NCBI GenBank assembly: GCA_951812625.1
Contig: CATOSP010000002.1
Location: 656,880 to 720,879 of the forward strand
From: an uncultured Dehalococcoidia bacterium
Lineage (GTDB): Bacteria > Chloroflexota > Dehalococcoidia > Lucifugimonadales > UBA3495
DNA: 64,000 nt
Reading direction: 5' to 3'
Shown: piece by piece, positions 47,598-54,848 of the stretch
Layout of the letters: every line of letters begins with the position of its first letter
How positions within the stretch are numbered: position 1 is the first letter of the stretch
Translations under genes and position numbers: made by a program
Notes under the pieces: model-generated
What the model was told of the DNA's origin: nothing
The model's database searches: none
Seen by the model: the letters and a program-made list of their open reading frames with translations, nothing else

Positions 47598-47671
47598 GGG
47601 CGGTTAGCTCAGATGGTTAGAGCGCCTGCTTTACACGCAGGAGGCCGCAGGTTCGAGTCCTGCACTGCCCA
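47598..47671 (+). tRNA. tRNA-Val (TAC anticodon)
   Basis: Acceptor GGGCGGT (47598-47604) pairs with ACTGCCC (47664-47670), one G-U. D arm GCTCAGATGGTTAGAGC, anticodon stem-loop CCTGC-TTTACAC-GCAGG with anticodon TAC, T arm GCAGGTTCGAGTCCTGC. CCA is not encoded. It marks the change from chromosomal to element-like gene style and is a plausible integration site; a second copy of its 3' end is not seen in the window. Confidence 0.95.
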
Positions 47672-47756
47672 CTTATCCGATGTGAGAACCGCCGGGGACG
47701 GCCCAGGAAGCTCCGGGCTCTGCTGACAGTTCCCGGTGTGTGAAAGGCTAGGAGTT

Positions 47757-48167
47757 ATGGTAGAGTTAGAGCCGAGACAACTGGCCTCGGTCATAGACCA
47801 GTGGCTACACACGACACGCGAGGCCATCCAGTTAGGAGCGGAAGAGGGACGCCTGCACTCTATGCTCACGATGGAAGCCACCGCCGCTGAAGAACACCAT
47901 TGCCAGCCCCCCCCTCCCGATCCCAGTGGGCCGGAGACAATCTACACAGAGTTGCCGGATGGTCTCATCACTGTGCCGGAAGCGGCTAGGAAATACCAAA
48001 TAAACCGCCGAACCATTCAGACCTGGCTGAACCAGAACCGATTAGAGAGGAAAGGGCGTATGAGGGGGTCTGCCCGTGGCGGTGGGTTTGTGCTGATTGA
48101 TGAGTGTGAATTGGTTCGTTACATGAACACGCCGAAGAATAGGGGAGGTCGGCCACGTAAATCTTAA
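47757..48167 (+). CDS. Helix-turn-helix DNA-binding protein
   Basis: 136 residues from ATG 47757. The N-terminal 60 residues are helical and unknown. The C-terminal half (LITVPEAARKYQINRRTIQTWLNQNRL...VLIDECELVRYM) is a MerR/excisionase-like helix-turn-helix of the type used in recombination directionality factors and small repressors, ending with a basic GGRPRKS tail. First element gene after tRNA-Val and just before the main promoter, so it is the best candidate to bind the inverted repeat at 48202-48237. Confidence 0.7.
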   Translation: MVELEPRQLASVIDQWLHTTREAIQLGAEEGRLHSMLTMEATAAEEHHCQPPPPDPSGPETIYTELPDGLITVPEAARKYQINRRTIQTWLNQNRLERKGRMRGSARGGGFVLIDECELVRYMNTPKNRGGRPRKS

Positions 48168-48176
48168 ATCATCTGA

Positions 48177-48206
48177 TTGACAAACCTCAATCCCCTAAAC
48201 TACAAT
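48177..48206 (+). promoter_or_regulatory. Strong sigma-70-type promoter of the element
   Basis: TTGACA at 48177-48182, an 18-bp spacer, then TACAAT at 48201-48206. Consensus -35 and near-consensus -10. Transcription would start around 48213 and run into the plus-strand gene series. The -10 overlaps the left arm of a perfect inverted repeat. Confidence 0.75.
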
Positions 48207-48237
48207 CCCCCGCGTGAAAATGACACCGGGGGATTGT
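48202..48237. promoter_or_regulatory. Perfect 11-bp inverted repeat overlapping the -10 box (operator)
   Basis: ACAATCCCCCG (48202-48212) and CGGGGGATTGT (48227-48237) are exact inverted copies separated by 14 bp. The left arm shares five bases with the -10 box, the position of a repressor operator. The GGGGGA of the right arm also lies eight bases before the next ATG and could act as its ribosome site. Confidence 0.65.
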
Positions 48238-48241
48238 TATT

Positions 48242-48466
48242 ATGCCCGCCGTCTGCATCCGAAGCATTGACACCAGCCGCGGCAAACCCCTCCTAACCTA
48301 CCCCGTCTACTGCGGCGGTTTCCGGGCCGCCGCCGATTCCCTCCCCAGGGAGCGGGACCAGCACCAGGAAGCCCGGTCCCGGGACGCCTCCCGCCCCATC
48401 TGCACCCCCTGTAATAGACCCTGGCGCGAGTATCTCCACGGCCTTGAACCCCGCCAGGCCCACTGA
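48242..48466 (+). CDS. Small hypothetical protein with CxxC
   Basis: 74 residues, basic, no family. Contains ICTPC near residue 53 and RPWREYL. It is the first frame after the promoter, with GGGGGA eight bases upstream, and the next gene starts two bases after its stop, which supports it as coding. Confidence 0.45.
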   Translation: MPAVCIRSIDTSRGKPLLTYPVYCGGFRAAADSLPRERDQHQEARSRDASRPICTPCNRPWREYLHGLEPRQAH

Positions 48467-48468
48467 TC

Positions 48469-48753
48469 ATGGGCAACACCATCATCGTGCCCAGGTGGGT
48501 TTCACCCCCTGACCCATACCACCTGTCCGTCCGCCAGGACTACCGGCTCCGGCCATACATCCTGGAGATTACCGTCTGCGGCCTGACCGTCGAGCGGTGG
48601 CTTACCCGCGCCTTCCACGACCTGCCCTGGACCATCGAGGAGCAACGCCGCCAGTTTCCCGGTTGCTGCGTGGAGTGCGCGGAGACGGCCTATGCCGAGA
48701 GGGAGGCCCTGGCCGAAGGGGTAAGGGCATTTCTGAAGGAGGCCCTGCCGTGA
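48469..48753 (+). CDS. Hypothetical protein, 94 residues
   Basis: Contains a CCVEC pair near residue 65 (FPGCCVECAETAYAE) in a helical C-terminus, and a beta-like N-terminal half (YRLRPYILEITVCGLTVERWL). No family recognised. Overlaps the next gene through GTGA at 48750-48753, a translational coupling arrangement. Confidence 0.55.
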   Translation: MGNTIIVPRWVSPPDPYHLSVRQDYRLRPYILEITVCGLTVERWLTRAFHDLPWTIEEQRRQFPGCCVECAETAYAEREALAEGVRAFLKEALP

Positions 48754-49037
48754 CAACGCTCGACTGGGAAACCCACTTCCGGGACACCGGCTGCAAGTAT
48801 TCCCCTACCTGCCAGACTTGCCCGCTTCCCAAGTGCAAGTACGACATGAACGACTCGGAACGGGCGCGGCTGAAACACTTGGCGCGGCGGGCCAAGCTGG
48901 TGCAAACCTACCAGCGGATCAAGGACACCAGCCCTGGGCCGGTCAATGGCGAGATAGCGGCACTGGCCGCAGCCGAGGCCGGGGTAACGGTCAGGACCAT
49001 CTACCGCGCCCTGGAAGCGGCCAGGGACACAGCCTGA
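48750..49037 (+). CDS. Cys-rich helix-turn-helix protein
   Basis: 95 residues from GTG 48750, with AAGGAGG at good spacing. The N-terminus has four cysteines (CKYSPTCQTCPLPKC), likely one zinc site; the C-terminus (IAALAAAEAGVTVRTIYRALEAA) is a helix-turn-helix. Probably a small regulator. Confidence 0.6.
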   Translation: MTTLDWETHFRDTGCKYSPTCQTCPLPKCKYDMNDSERARLKHLARRAKLVQTYQRIKDTSPGPVNGEIAALAAAEAGVTVRTIYRALEAARDTA

Positions 49038-49108
49038 TCACGTAGCTCACCCCTCCAGGACAGGGATGTCCGGACGAAGAAGACCAACCTGACTAGGAGA
49101 ACTCTTTA

Positions 49109-50443
49109 ATGCGCCGACGCCGAAACGGAGCAAGCGACACCCACATGCCCGACCCGACGCAACTGCCGCATGTCGAGCTTGTCCACCAGATAGCGGGCGT
49201 GACTGTCGAGGAACCCCAGGACTTCTTGGGAGACTGGCCGGAAGGCATCTCCCACATTGTCGACTGGGCGCGCAACACCGGCCCTGTGATACCCGACGTG
49301 CACCGGATCGTCCTTCTCGCCATCGCTGCCCACGCCGCCGAGGACGGCTTTGCTTCGGTCAGCATGGCGAAGCTCGCATGGCTGGTGGGGTGCAGCAGGC
49401 AGGCCGTGGCCCGCCGGATCATGTTCCTGGAAGACCACGAGCTGCTGGAGCAGGAGGAACATATCACCGACAAGGGGCTGGGATACCGCTACCTCCTGAC
49501 CGGGCTTGACCGGAATTGGGTGCGCCTCCCCAAGGACCCCAGCCATGCGCCCACGGTAGCAGGCGCCTACCGCGCCCGTCTCCAGTCGCTGCAAGGCCGG
49601 ATTCAGGAAGCGGAGGCGGAGTCCGCCCGCAAGGACGACATTATCCGCAGGCTGCTGGAAGAACGCGGCGATGCGGGGGGCCTGGAGGAAGTCCTGCCGG
49701 AGAGAAGCGGCGCGGGAAGGGGCGGGGGGATGTTACACGGTGAAACATCCCCTGTAGTAGTAGTAGTGGAACCCGAATCATCTGATAAATCGTCAGATGA
49801 TTTTTCTTTAGGTATTGAGAATCCCAATACTACTACAACAACAGATGGGGGGGATGTTACATCACAACGTAACATCCCCCCCCATGACGAGAAGATGGAG
49901 CGCGTCCACGCCTTCGTTTTCCGGCCAGAGGTCTGGGCGGTGCATGGGGCCAGCGCAGAAAACCCAGGAGGCTGGAAGTCTCGCACGAGCGCCATCAGGT
50001 GGTACGTCGCCAATTACGACTCGGCCCCGGATGGCAGCCTGTCGTTCCTTGAACAGGAGTACATCTTCTCGCGTGAGGCGGAAGAGGAACGGTTGGAGCG
50101 GGAAGCCGAAGACGCCGAGGCCGAGGCTGAGATAGAGGCGGAAGGCGCGGAGTCTCGGGAGCAGGCGGAGACGGCAGACCCGGAGGTCGGACGAATCTGG
50201 AAGCTGGTACTGGGCGAGCTTCAACTGCAGGTGCCCAAGCCGATGTTCGAGACGTGGCTGAAGCGGACTGCCGGAGTGCGGATGGACGATGAGGTTTTCG
50301 TTGTCGGCGCACCTACGACCTTCTCGGTGGAGTGGCTGGAGCGGCGGATGTATCACGCGATCCAGACCATCGTGCAGAGGGTCACGATGAAGCCGCTTGA
50401 AGTCCGGTTCCAGGTGTGGGGGAGCGCGGGATTTAACGAGTGA
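49109..50443 (+). CDS. Replication initiator-like protein: winged helix plus DnaA N-terminal-like domain
   Basis: 444 residues. A winged helix-turn-helix (about 68-150: HRIVLLAIAAHAAEDG, VSMAKLAWLVGCSRQAVARRI) of the type in plasmid and phage initiators, a low-complexity linker (about 195-270, with runs VVVVV and TTTTT), then a C-terminal domain (about 355-440: WKLVLGELQLQVPKPMFETWL...EWLERRMYHAI) that matches DnaA domain I, which recruits helicase in DnaA. No AAA+ module. The linker DNA holds nested inverted repeats that look like an origin. ATG has AGGAG upstream. Confidence 0.8.
   Translation: MRRRRNGASDTHMPDPTQLPHVELVHQIAGVTVEEPQDFLGDWPEGISHIVDWARNTGPVIPDVHRIVLLAIAAHAAEDGFASVSMAKLAWLVGCSRQAVARRIMFLEDHELLEQEEHITDKGLGYRYLLTGLDRNWVRLPKDPSHAPTVAGAYRARLQSLQGRIQEAEAESARKDDIIRRLLEERGDAGGLEEVLPERSGAGRGGGMLHGETSPVVVVVEPESSDKSSDDFSLGIENPNTTTTTDGGDVTSQRNIPPHDEKMERVHAFVFRPEVWAVHGASAENPGGWKSRTSAIRWYVANYDSAPDGSLSFLEQEYIFSREAEEERLEREAEDAEAEAEIEAEGAESREQAETADPEVGRIWKLVLGELQLQVPKPMFETWLKRTAGVRMDDEVFVVGAPTTFSVEWLERRMYHAIQTIVQRVTMKPLEVRFQVWGSAGFNE
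49724..49883. other. Candidate replication origin inside the initiator gene
   Basis: GGGGATGTTACA occurs directly twice (from 49726 and 49850). Each copy is half of an inverted repeat: GGGGATGTT/AACATCCCC (49726-49734, 49744-49752) and G7-ATGTTAC/GTAACAT-C8 (49847-49860, 49869-49883). Between them lie ATCATCTGA/TCAGATGAT (49777-49785, 49793-49801), GTATTG/CAATAC (49812-49817, 49825-49830), complementary TAGTAG and CTACTA runs, and an AT-rich stretch around 49786-49812. The arrangement recalls the lambda O gene origin. Confidence 0.6.
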
Positions 50444-50460
50444 GGCGAGGAGACTGAGCT

Positions 50461-50691
50461 ATGCAGGGCGTCAACCCTTTCGAGTGCAAGAGGTATCACG
50501 GCCCCAAGGGGTACTTTGTCCTGCTGCGCGAACTGGCCCGCAGCGGACGGAGCGAGATTCTGACGGGAGTGGCCCTGGCCAAGTGCATGGATATATTCGT
50601 CGTATGGCACGGCGGCACCAGACTCCGCGGTTATGGGCCGCTGGCCCTGTACGTGGCCGGGGAGGACGTTGTGGGCGAGAGGCTCAACTAG
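50461..50691 (+). CDS. Hypothetical protein, 76 residues
   Basis: Compact soluble protein (FECKRYHGPKGYFVLLREL, IFVVWHGGTRLRGYGPLALYVAGED), reading like a small alpha/beta domain. GAGGAG precedes the ATG. No family recognised. Follows the initiator by 17 bp. Confidence 0.6.
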   Translation: MQGVNPFECKRYHGPKGYFVLLRELARSGRSEILTGVALAKCMDIFVVWHGGTRLRGYGPLALYVAGEDVVGERLN

Positions 50692-50731
50692 GGCCTGCGG
50701 GGGGTAGCAGAAACGGAGGGAGGAACCTGGA

Positions 50732-51031
50732 ATGACGACCTATTGGATCAAGCCCAGCCTTGATGAGCTGGTTGATTGGTACGGAAGGGCAGAGGACACC
50801 GCGACCGTGCAGGTAACTGTCAGGTGCGCGTTAGAGGGAGACGGGACGGTCGAGCGGGTCTACCGATACAAGGGACTCAACCCGGTCAACCGCGAGTTGC
50901 TGGAATGCCTCTTCGAGCCGGAGCAACTGGACATGCTGGCCGCAGACGCGGCCCTGGTGAGCGAGAGGCTGAAGCAGAGCGGAATGATGGACCGCGCACG
51001 GGAAGCACTGGATGAAGCCGGAATACCTTAA
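50732..51031 (+). CDS. Hypothetical protein, 99 residues
   Basis: Acidic, with a beta-like N-terminal half (ATVQVTVRCALEGDGTVERVYRYKG) and helical C-terminal half. Ribosome site GGAGGGAGGAA. Overlaps the HNH gene by 20 bp. No family recognised. Confidence 0.6.
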   Translation: MTTYWIKPSLDELVDWYGRAEDTATVQVTVRCALEGDGTVERVYRYKGLNPVNRELLECLFEPEQLDMLAADAALVSERLKQSGMMDRAREALDEAGIP

Positions 51032-51626
51032 GGCCATTCGGCCACAGACGGAGATGGGGAAGGGGATGGACGCTGCAACAGTCCGGGCGTTCCGGGGCCT
51101 GGTGATCCACGGCGCTCCCGCCGTGGCCTGGCTCAACGGCACGACCGCATGGGGAAGAAAACGCCGCGTAGCTGGCACACGCGGGCTGGTCAGGTCCTTC
51201 ATAGAGGCCAGATTCGACGCCGGGGCAAGCCGGGGCCGCTGCCGTTGGTGTCGGCGGCGGATTGACGAATCCGAAGGGCCGCGCCACCGGGCCAAATTCT
51301 GGCACACCGTTTGCGGACTGGCCTATCTTGCCGCCCTGGGGCGTCACGCCAATCTCGCTGGGCGACCGCTGATAGACCGCGCGCCGTGCGATGAATGCGG
51401 CTCAGACGGCCAGCAGGTGGACCACCGGCTTGCCCTGTCCGTGGCCTGGGCCTCCGGGGAGCCTCGGGCCATTCTCCGGGCCTACACGCTCCAGAACCTG
51501 CGCTGGCTTTGCATCGGGTGTCACCGGGAGAAAACCAGGATGGACCGGGCCGAGCTTGCCCGTCTCCAACGGGAAGTGAAATCGGCGGCAAGGGAAGAAC
51601 CGAGGAGGTACGGATATGGGGAATAG
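51012..51626 (+). CDS. HNH endonuclease
   Basis: 204 residues. Zinc-binding CRWCRRR (about 78-84) and then the HNH core CDECGSDGQQVDHRLALSVA...NLRWLCIGCHREKTRMD (about 128-180), with the metal-binding/catalytic His in VDHR, the Asn in LQNLRW and the His in CHREK. HNH proteins of phages nick or cut DNA in packaging, homing or defence. Starts inside the end of the previous gene and overlaps the next by 11 bp. Confidence 0.82.
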   Translation: MKPEYLKAIRPQTEMGKGMDAATVRAFRGLVIHGAPAVAWLNGTTAWGRKRRVAGTRGLVRSFIEARFDAGASRGRCRWCRRRIDESEGPRHRAKFWHTVCGLAYLAALGRHANLAGRPLIDRAPCDECGSDGQQVDHRLALSVAWASGEPRAILRAYTLQNLRWLCIGCHREKTRMDRAELARLQREVKSAAREEPRRYGYGE

Positions 51627-52026
51627 AGAGAGGCTGGCGGGAAAAGTGTGGCCGTCCAGGGACGACTTCTACGCCGGGCGCGGCGGCACATTCTCCGGGG
51701 AATCGGACTACGGGCATTTCAATTGGGACGATGAGACAGCGGGGGTCGGGGTATTCCCGGCCAACGCCATGATCTACAGAAGGCTCATGGTCTGCCACGT
51801 CCACGACACCGGCGACTGGTACAGCGTGGACTCCAGCGGGATTGGAGAAGTTACCCTGCTGGGAACGGTGGCCAGCAACGTACCAGAGCCGGAGGTCTAC
51901 GCCTTCTTCTCGGATTGGGCGCAGAACGATGGGCCGGGACGCCCCCTGAGCTGGTTCCGGCAGCGGATCGCGGACTTCAACCGGAAGGTGGCCCTGGAAC
52001 GGGCCAATGAGGAGGTCAACCGATGA
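51616..52026 (+). CDS. Hypothetical protein, 136 residues
   Basis: Aromatic-rich acidic protein (FYAGRGGTF, YGHFNWDDETAGVGVF, MVCHVHDTGDWYSVDSSG). No family motif. AGGAGG precedes the ATG. Overlaps both neighbours by 4-11 bp, as usual in this element. Confidence 0.6.
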   Translation: MGNRERLAGKVWPSRDDFYAGRGGTFSGESDYGHFNWDDETAGVGVFPANAMIYRRLMVCHVHDTGDWYSVDSSGIGEVTLLGTVASNVPEPEVYAFFSDWAQNDGPGRPLSWFRQRIADFNRKVALERANEEVNR

Positions 52027-52439
52027 GCGGACAGGACGCAATTTACGACCGCGAGGAAGGGCCGGGGGAGAGCGTCTGCATGGAGGACTATTTCTACGGC
52101 AACGGTTACGCCGCTGGCAAGGCCAAGGCCCACGAAGAGGTCCGGTACTGGACTCCGGGCCTTCACGACCCCGGCTGCGGCTGCAACGTCTGTCTGACCG
52201 CCCGGAGCGTCCTGGCCGCATACATCGAATGGGCAGAGGGGGAGGGCGCGGACGCCGTGGTGCTGGTATACGACGAGTCCATTGAGAAGTACAGGGGCCA
52301 TAAGGCGGTGGCGGTGTTCCGCAACCCGATGCAGCTTACTCCGGACTGGATCGACCGGGAGGACCTGACGGCCCGCGACGCAACCGGCGGGCAAACTGAT
52401 TTAGGGTCTGGCAAGGAGAACAGCTTGGAATGGACATAG
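52023..52439 (+). CDS. Hypothetical protein with GCGCNVC motif
   Basis: 138 residues. YGNGYAAGKAKAHEEV, then HDPGCGCNVCLTARSVL (about 48-64), which could hold a metal. The C-terminal half (VVLVYDESIEKYRGHKAVAVF) looks beta-rich. ATGA overlap with the previous stop. No family recognised. Confidence 0.6.
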   Translation: MSGQDAIYDREEGPGESVCMEDYFYGNGYAAGKAKAHEEVRYWTPGLHDPGCGCNVCLTARSVLAAYIEWAEGEGADAVVLVYDESIEKYRGHKAVAVFRNPMQLTPDWIDREDLTARDATGGQTDLGSGKENSLEWT

Positions 52440-52621
52440 ACGACATTGACATTACTGAGTTGGTGAAGAAGAGCCCCCTGCTTGCCCGGCTGGTCGAAGA
52501 GGTCCGTTTGGAGTGGGATGAAGCCCGCAACGTGGAGGCTTACAACCGTATGCACAACAGGCATAACCGCTCCGGCAGAAGCCCCTACAACCGAATGCAC
52601 AACCGCCACAACCGTTCATAG
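52430..52621 (+). CDS. Small protein with duplicated YNRMHNRHNRS tail
   Basis: 63 residues. Acidic helical N-terminus (DIDDIDITELVKKSPLLARLVEEVRLEWDE split at about residue 30), then YNRMHNRHNRS twice with a 15-residue period. The duplicated DNA is one of the six 45-bp-period repeat loci, so the tail may be a translated repeat. AAGGAG precedes the ATG. Confidence 0.6.
   Translation: MDIDDIDITELVKKSPLLARLVEEVRLEWDEARNVEAYNRMHNRHNRSGRSPYNRMHNRHNRS
52550..52610 (+). repeat. 45-bp-period repeat, locus 1 (two units, inside a gene)
   Basis: ATGCACAAC at 52550 and 52595, exactly 45 bp apart, each preceded by AACCG and followed by a CATAAC/CACAAC element. The motif differs from the other loci (ATGCACAAC against ATGCACCAG) but period and orientation are the same. 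Confidence 0.6.
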
Positions 52622-52708
52622 GGCAGATAGCAGGAGGAGTGGGTGCGGGACCGGCTGAAGCGGGCCGGTTGCGGTCCGGCGCAGGCAAGGCGATAGGGAG
52701 GCAAGGAA

Positions 52709-52909
52709 GTGCAGAGAAACGACCCGGTAATCCAGAGGGTGGACGATGAAGTGGACGCCCTGGTCAACCGGCTGGCCCACACGCTCAGCAGGCACGGGAT
52801 CAAGTACGAGACCACCTACAAGATAGACGGCCATGCCGTGAAGATCACCATCGAGACCGTGGATGAGGAGCCCCCGGAAGACAGCGTGACCTACATCTCG
52901 GTCGGATAG
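52709..52909 (+). CDS. Hypothetical protein, 66 residues
   Basis: GTG start with GGGAGG upstream. Helix then beta: VDDEVDALVNRLAHTLSRHG, YETTYKIDGHAVKITIETVD. Acidic, soluble. No family recognised. Confidence 0.55.
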   Translation: MQRNDPVIQRVDDEVDALVNRLAHTLSRHGIKYETTYKIDGHAVKITIETVDEEPPEDSVTYISVG

Positions 52910-53050
52910 ATGAGAGTGGCGATGACGGAGTTGGACTTGCCGACCTGCCCCCAGGTCCACCGGGGCGCGGTTGCCGGGAAGTCCGGCTGGCGCTGCGCCC
53001 GGTGCGGGACGCTTCTCTATGCCGCCGGGGTCTCGAAAGGAGTGCGATGA
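52910..53050 (+). CDS. 46-residue zinc-ribbon-like protein
   Basis: Not long enough for usual gene calling but well framed: ATG follows the previous stop directly, and its TGA overlaps the ATG of the next gene at 53047. It contains one CP and a CARCG pair (SGWRCARCGTLLY), with His17 as a possible fourth ligand. Confidence 0.5.
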   Translation: MRVAMTELDLPTCPQVHRGAVAGKSGWRCARCGTLLYAAGVSKGVR

Positions 53051-53937
53051 AGGAAGCATTTACAGATTGGAAGCCGAGGTCAGACACCAACAGAACCTTG
53101 TTGGTGAAGGGCGTTCAGATCATCAACGAGTACGCGGCCCAGGGCTACCAACTCACCCTCCGGCAACTCTACTACCAGTTGGTTTCCAGGGACATCATCC
53201 CCAACTCCGACACCTGGTACAAGCGGCTGGGGGAAGTGGTCAGCAACGGCCGGTTGGCTGGCTTCATTGATTGGGACGCCATCGTGGACCGGGGCCGCAC
53301 TCCGGTCATGCCCCCGCACTGGTCTTCCCCCGCCGCCATCCTGGACAGCGCGGCCCGGAGCTACCGCCTGGACCGATGGGAAGGGCAAGCCTCCCACGTC
53401 GAAGTCTGGTGCGAGAAGGACGCCCTCTCCAGCGTGATCGAGCCGGTCTGCGAGAGATACCACGTCCGTTTCATGGCCAACCGGGGGTACAGCTCCAGCA
53501 CGGCCATGTATGACGCGGCCCAGCGGTTCAACGACGCCTCCTCCCGTGGCAAGTGGCCGGTGGTGATCTACCTGGGCGACCACGACCCGTCCGGCATTGA
53601 TATGAGCCGGGACATACGGGACCGGCTGGAGTTGATGACCTACGAATTGGGAGTTGAGGTAGAGCGGCTGGCCCTCAACTTCGAACAGGTTGAGGAGTAC
53701 CGGCCGCCGCCCAACCCGACGAAGCTCAAGGACTCGCGGGCAATGGACTACATCACGCTCTACGGGATGGAAAGCTGGGAGCTGGACGCCCTAGAGCCCC
53801 AGGTCCTGGACGGGATGATCAGCGGGGCCATCGAGCAGTTCATGGACATGGGCCTTTACGAGCGGATGGTGGAGCGGGAGGAAGGGGAGCGGGAGGCCAT
53901 CCGGGAAGCGGCCAGGCTGTTGGAGGAAAGGGAATGA
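53047..53937 (+). CDS. Spo11/topoisomerase VI A-subunit-like protein
   Basis: 296 residues. LTLRQLYYQLVSR (37-49) matches the R-x-x-YY active-site motif of TopoVI-A/Spo11, with Tyr42/Tyr43 as candidate nucleophile. A TOPRIM domain follows: the glutamate in VEVWCEKDALSSV (118-130) and the Asp pair in YLGDHDPSG (175-183). No B subunit (GHKL ATPase) is encoded nearby. Shorter than cellular TopoVI-A and comparable to the stand-alone Mini-A group known from viruses and plasmids. GAAAGGAG precedes the ATG. Likely cuts or rejoins DNA during replication or recombination. Confidence 0.75.
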   Translation: MKEAFTDWKPRSDTNRTLLVKGVQIINEYAAQGYQLTLRQLYYQLVSRDIIPNSDTWYKRLGEVVSNGRLAGFIDWDAIVDRGRTPVMPPHWSSPAAILDSAARSYRLDRWEGQASHVEVWCEKDALSSVIEPVCERYHVRFMANRGYSSSTAMYDAAQRFNDASSRGKWPVVIYLGDHDPSGIDMSRDIRDRLELMTYELGVEVERLALNFEQVEEYRPPPNPTKLKDSRAMDYITLYGMESWELDALEPQVLDGMISGAIEQFMDMGLYERMVEREEGEREAIREAARLLEERE

Positions 53938-54284
53938 AAACGTGTGAACACATCGACCTGGAGACGGGGCGGGTGTGCGGAAGGCCAGCCGGGGAGTGGG
54001 CCGTGATATTCGGCGGAAGGGGCTCGTTGACTCTCTGCGTGGACCGACACGCGGATACTCCCGATGTGGTTCTCGACCGAATCTATGCGGAGAGGCTGGT
54101 GCTGAAGGAACGGGCGCGGAACGTGGAAGCGGCCCTGGGCCGGGTTACGCGGATCGTGGAGGTTGATTACAGGCCGGGGAAGTCGCCGCTGAAGGGGCGG
54201 TACCGGCTGATATATGACGAGCGGTTTTCGGGCGACTTCCAAAAGGTTTCCCCGGTGCTGGTGAGCGTCAGGGGCATCAACTAG
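53934..54284 (+). CDS. Hypothetical protein, 116 residues, Cys-containing N-terminus
   Basis: CEHIDLETGRVCGRPAGEW at the N-terminus with a later C and H (LCVDRHAD) could form one zinc site. The C-terminal half (RIVEVDYRPGKSPLKGRYRLIY) is basic and may bind nucleic acid. ATGA overlap with the Spo11-like gene. Confidence 0.6.
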   Translation: MKTCEHIDLETGRVCGRPAGEWAVIFGGRGSLTLCVDRHADTPDVVLDRIYAERLVLKERARNVEAALGRVTRIVEVDYRPGKSPLKGRYRLIYDERFSGDFQKVSPVLVSVRGIN

Positions 54285-54391
54285 GTATGTACCCATTCCT
54301 GGCCACCGGCCGACGTTGGCCGGCGCGGGGTAATGGTACATACCGAGGCCCTGGCGCAGCTCCGCGGTCGCGGGTTATGCACCCATTCGGA
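54284..54391 (+). repeat. 45-bp-period repeat, locus 2 (three units)
   Basis: ATGTACCCATT at 54287, a degenerate unit ATGGTACATACC at 54333 and ATGCACCCATT at 54377 (90 bp after the first). The first two units are also inverted to each other (GGTATGTACC against GGTACATACC) with CCGGCC/GGCCGG between, giving a long hairpin at 54284-54343. A 37-codon frame runs through it. Ends 20-25 bp before the next gene. Confidence 0.7.
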
Positions 54392-54413
54392 AGGTCCTGA
54401 GAGAGGGGGAAGC

Positions 54414-54815
54414 ATGAGAGGAAAGCTGGCGGCGGCACTGACGCTGGCGGCGCTGGTCTGGACGGCGGGATGTATTCCCGAATACCCGCAATACCCGCAC
54501 GAACTTCCCGACACGCCCAATGTGAACGAGTTAAAGGCGTCTATATCAAACGCTTACAACCAGAACCCCGTCCGGTTCCGGGTGAGACACGAGGGAGACA
54601 GAGTGCAGGTCAGAGGCAGGGTACACAGCATCGACCTAGACGGGACCGTGACCTTCAACGGTAATTGGGCTGGACGCCAGTCCTCCTGCCGGTTTAGCGA
54701 CCTGGAAGAGGTCGCCAGTCTCGACAGGAGAGACGACATCACATTCTCCGGCATCGTCAGCGTCAGCGACGGAGGCCCCGTGCTGACCGGGTGCCGGGTC
54801 ATAGAAAAGCGATAG
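54414..54815 (+). CDS. Lipoprotein with OB-fold (tRNA_anti-like) domain
   Basis: 133 residues. Signal peptide with lipobox WTAGC (Cys about 20) predicts membrane attachment. The mature part (FRVRHEGDRVQVRGRVHSID, DITFSGIVSVSDGGPVLTGCRV) fits the tRNA_anti-like OB-fold lipoproteins found in many phages and bacteria. Its role is unknown; exclusion at the cell surface is one possibility. A G-rich ribosome site (GAGAGGGGGAA) precedes the ATG. Confidence 0.7.
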   Translation: MRGKLAAALTLAALVWTAGCIPEYPQYPHELPDTPNVNELKASISNAYNQNPVRFRVRHEGDRVQVRGRVHSIDLDGTVTFNGNWAGRQSSCRFSDLEEVASLDRRDDITFSGIVSVSDGGPVLTGCRVIEKR

Positions 54816-54848
54816 GGCCGGACATACCGGCGCACAAGGAGACGGGCC

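Noticed and set aside
48202..48237. Inverted repeat as an intrinsic terminator
   Set aside because: Its left arm overlaps the -10 box of a strong promoter and would not be transcribed from it; no T tract follows.
51199..52221. 340-codon minus-strand frame
   Set aside because: Antisense to three overlapping element genes with ribosome sites; Arg/Pro-rich shadow composition.
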